A DNA stretch of 13,715 nt from contig JAZFYD010000173.1 of assembly GCA_036443405.1 (NCBI GenBank), positions 1-13,715 on the forward strand. Direction: 5' to 3'. The notes under the pieces were generated by a model. The model searched no databases and was not told the DNA's origin. It worked only from the letters and a program-made list of their open reading frames with translations. Each line of letters opens with the position of its first letter. Position 1 is the stretch's first letter. This DNA is from JAZFYD01 sp036443405 (GTDB lineage: Bacteria > Planctomycetota > PLA2). A program made the position numbers and the translations under genes. Shown here piece by piece: positions 12,965 through 13,715 of the stretch.

Positions 12965-13189
12965 ATGAAACTGCCGAAGAAGTCGTGGGTCATGACAACG
13001 GTGTGGTTTTCGCTTCTCTTTGGATCGATCGGCGTCGGGTACTTCATCTACGGCAAGAAACAGAGAAAGCTGGTCCCGTGGATCGCGGGTATGGGGCTCT
13101 GTGTTTTTCCGTATCTCATGTCCAGTCCGACCGCGATGGCGGTCACCGGCACGCTATTGACGGTCACACCTTGGTTCCTGAAGGACTAA
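12965..13189 (+). CDS. Small membrane protein with two helices
   Basis: This is a 74-residue protein. After a basic start (MKLPKK) come two or three hydrophobic segments: about 9-28 (VMTTVWFSLLFGSIGVGYFI), 37-52 (VPWIAGMGLCVFPYLM) and 55-71 (PTAMAVTGTLLTVTPWF). The connecting loop YGKKQRKLVP is strongly basic, so it should face the cytoplasm. The pattern GSIGVGYFIYGKKQ...P...G..LCVFPY...P matches a widespread family of ~70-residue membrane proteins, some of which are labelled amino acid transport proteins without experimental basis that I know of. The ATG at 12965 is chosen because the frame upstream (from 12872) has no coding character and family members begin near the first helix. GGAAG lies just before the ATG, too close for a good Shine-Dalgarno sequence. 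It converges with the GNAT gene across an 18-bp gap. Confidence 0.8.
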   Translation: MKLPKKSWVMTTVWFSLLFGSIGVGYFIYGKKQRKLVPWIAGMGLCVFPYLMSSPTAMAVTGTLLTVTPWFLKD

Positions 13190-13207
13190 CTTCGGACCAG
13201 GCGGCGC

Positions 13208-13549
13208 TCACTGTTGCGGCCGCGACAATTCTGGGCGCCCGTCGACCCGCACCCACTCGTACTCGAGATCCTCGAGCTGCCAGTCCTTCTCGAAGCCGCG
13301 CTTGATGACACTGAACCCGTGCGCCTCGTAGAACCGCTGCGCGCGTTCGTTTTTCTGGAACGTCAAAAGACGCAAGCGCCCGGAGGACTCGAGCTTCGCG
13401 AGGTCCAGCAAGGCTGAGCCGATCCCGCGGCCGTGGTAGTCGACGTGCACATAGAGCGCCGCGACCATCTCAGCGCTCGCCGCCAGAAACCCGACGACCG
13501 TACCGCCGGCTTCTTCAAAGACGACGCGCACGCGATTCTCGGGCAGCAC
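13208..13549 (-). CDS. GNAT acetyltransferase, C-terminal fragment of a frameshifted gene
   Basis: The longest intact part (113 residues from a GTG at 13549) contains the GNAT core. VVGFLAA (18-24) is the central strand and VHVDYHGRGIGSALLDLAK (34-52) is motif A with the acetyl-CoA pyrophosphate loop (GRGIG). RLLTFQKNERAQRFYEAHGF (60-79) is motif B, followed by a conserved-looking RGFEKDWQLEDLEYEW tail. The usual ~45-50 N-terminal residues are missing from this frame but are present just upstream in the other two frames (see the next entry). It would acetylate a small molecule or protein amine; the substrate is unknown. The GTG at 13549 is therefore probably not the true start. The fragment alone would lack the first strand and helix of the fold and is unlikely to be active. 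Confidence 0.8.
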   Translation of the reverse strand: MLPENRVRVVFEEAGGTVVGFLAASAEMVAALYVHVDYHGRGIGSALLDLAKLESSGRLRLLTFQKNERAQRFYEAHGFSVIKRGFEKDWQLEDLEYEWVRVDGRPELSRPQQ

Positions 13550-13553
13550 GACG

Positions 13554-13691
13554 TTACCTGCTCTTCCAGCGGGTGCGGGTCTTCACACCGACGCCGTACT
13601 CGAACGATGCGCGCCACATGCGCACGAGTTCGGCCGCGACATCGTTGTCATAGTCAGCCACGCGGAACCCCGGAACGATTTGGCTCTTCAT
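13554..13691 (-). pseudogene. N-terminal part of the same GNAT gene, out of frame
   Basis: From the ATG at 13691 the frame reads MKSQIVPGFRVADYDNDVAA, then ELVRMWRASFEYGVGV, the expected first strand and helix of this GNAT group. It then runs to TAA at 13556-13554. The next expected residues, EDPHPLEEQVT, appear in a second frame (about 13584-13551), and VVLPENRVRVVF in the third, leading into the C-terminal fragment. Both switches are -1 shifts, each explained by loss of one G from a GG pair (GTG|GAA and ACG|GTC). Restoring two bases gives one uninterrupted 161-residue GNAT spanning 13208-13691. This is either a decaying gene or two sequencing errors. Confidence 0.7.
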
Positions 13692-13704
13692 CACGGTGCT
13701 CGGC

Positions 13705-13710
13705 AGCCTA
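13705..13710 (-). promoter_or_regulatory. Candidate -10 element TAGGCT
   Basis: Read on the minus strand, TAGGCT ends 13 nt before the ATG at 13691 and would start a message with a leader of about 6 nt. It is the fourth intergenic TAGGCT in the window. The -35 region is outside the window. Confidence 0.4.
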
Positions 13711-13715
13711 CAGCG

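Noticed and set aside
13551..13590. Programmed ribosomal frameshifting in the GNAT gene
   Set aside because: Two -1 shifts would be needed within about 35 nt, with no slippery heptamer or pseudoknot seen; GNAT enzymes are not known to use this.

Overview
This is a high-GC, gene-dense bacterial window. Lipobox signal peptides (LAAC, LAGC, LAHC) and a C-terminal outer-membrane-barrel domain point to a diderm. Many exported proteins of unknown function, a secreted HEAT-type solenoid style and few operons suggest a poorly studied lineage, perhaps Planctomycetota. That placement is an inference from gene style; no marker gene is present. I see no tRNA, rRNA, CRISPR, transposase, integrase or phage gene.

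Layout. 3-2203 (+): the C-terminal part of an FAD-linked oxidase cut by the window edge, a zinc-ribbon membrane protein, a 52-residue protein and a four-helix membrane protein. 2192-6819 (-): four consecutive exported proteins. In transcription order they are a carboxypeptidase-regulatory-like lipoprotein, a lipoprotein with a beta-barrel tail, a secreted helical protein, and a lipoprotein that appears to be built of four degenerate ExbD/TolR-like periplasmic modules. 6904-8886 (+): a DinB-family protein and a secreted beta-propeller protein. 8892-10047: a MarR regulator and an ankyrin-repeat gene, divergently transcribed from a 46-bp gap that holds a clean inverted repeat. 10162-11436 (+): a membrane-anchored HEAT-like protein. 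11440-12594 (-): a secreted subtilisin-like protease. 12667-12964: non-coding, with an imperfect hairpin. 12965-13189 (+): a two-helix membrane protein. 13208-13691 (-): a GNAT acetyltransferase broken by two frameshifts.

The genes do not form an obvious pathway. The strongest cross-cutting signal is in expression. Seven annotated genes, or six if the MarR gene is set aside, have a TANNNT box ending only 6-8 nt before the start codon and no Shine-Dalgarno sequence. The genes whose box lies farther upstream (DinB, ankyrin, subtilase) mostly do carry one. This looks like widespread leaderless transcription with a TAGGCT-like -10. The best candidates for undescribed biology are this promoter architecture, the four-module ExbD/TolR-like lipoprotein and the MarR/ankyrin switch.
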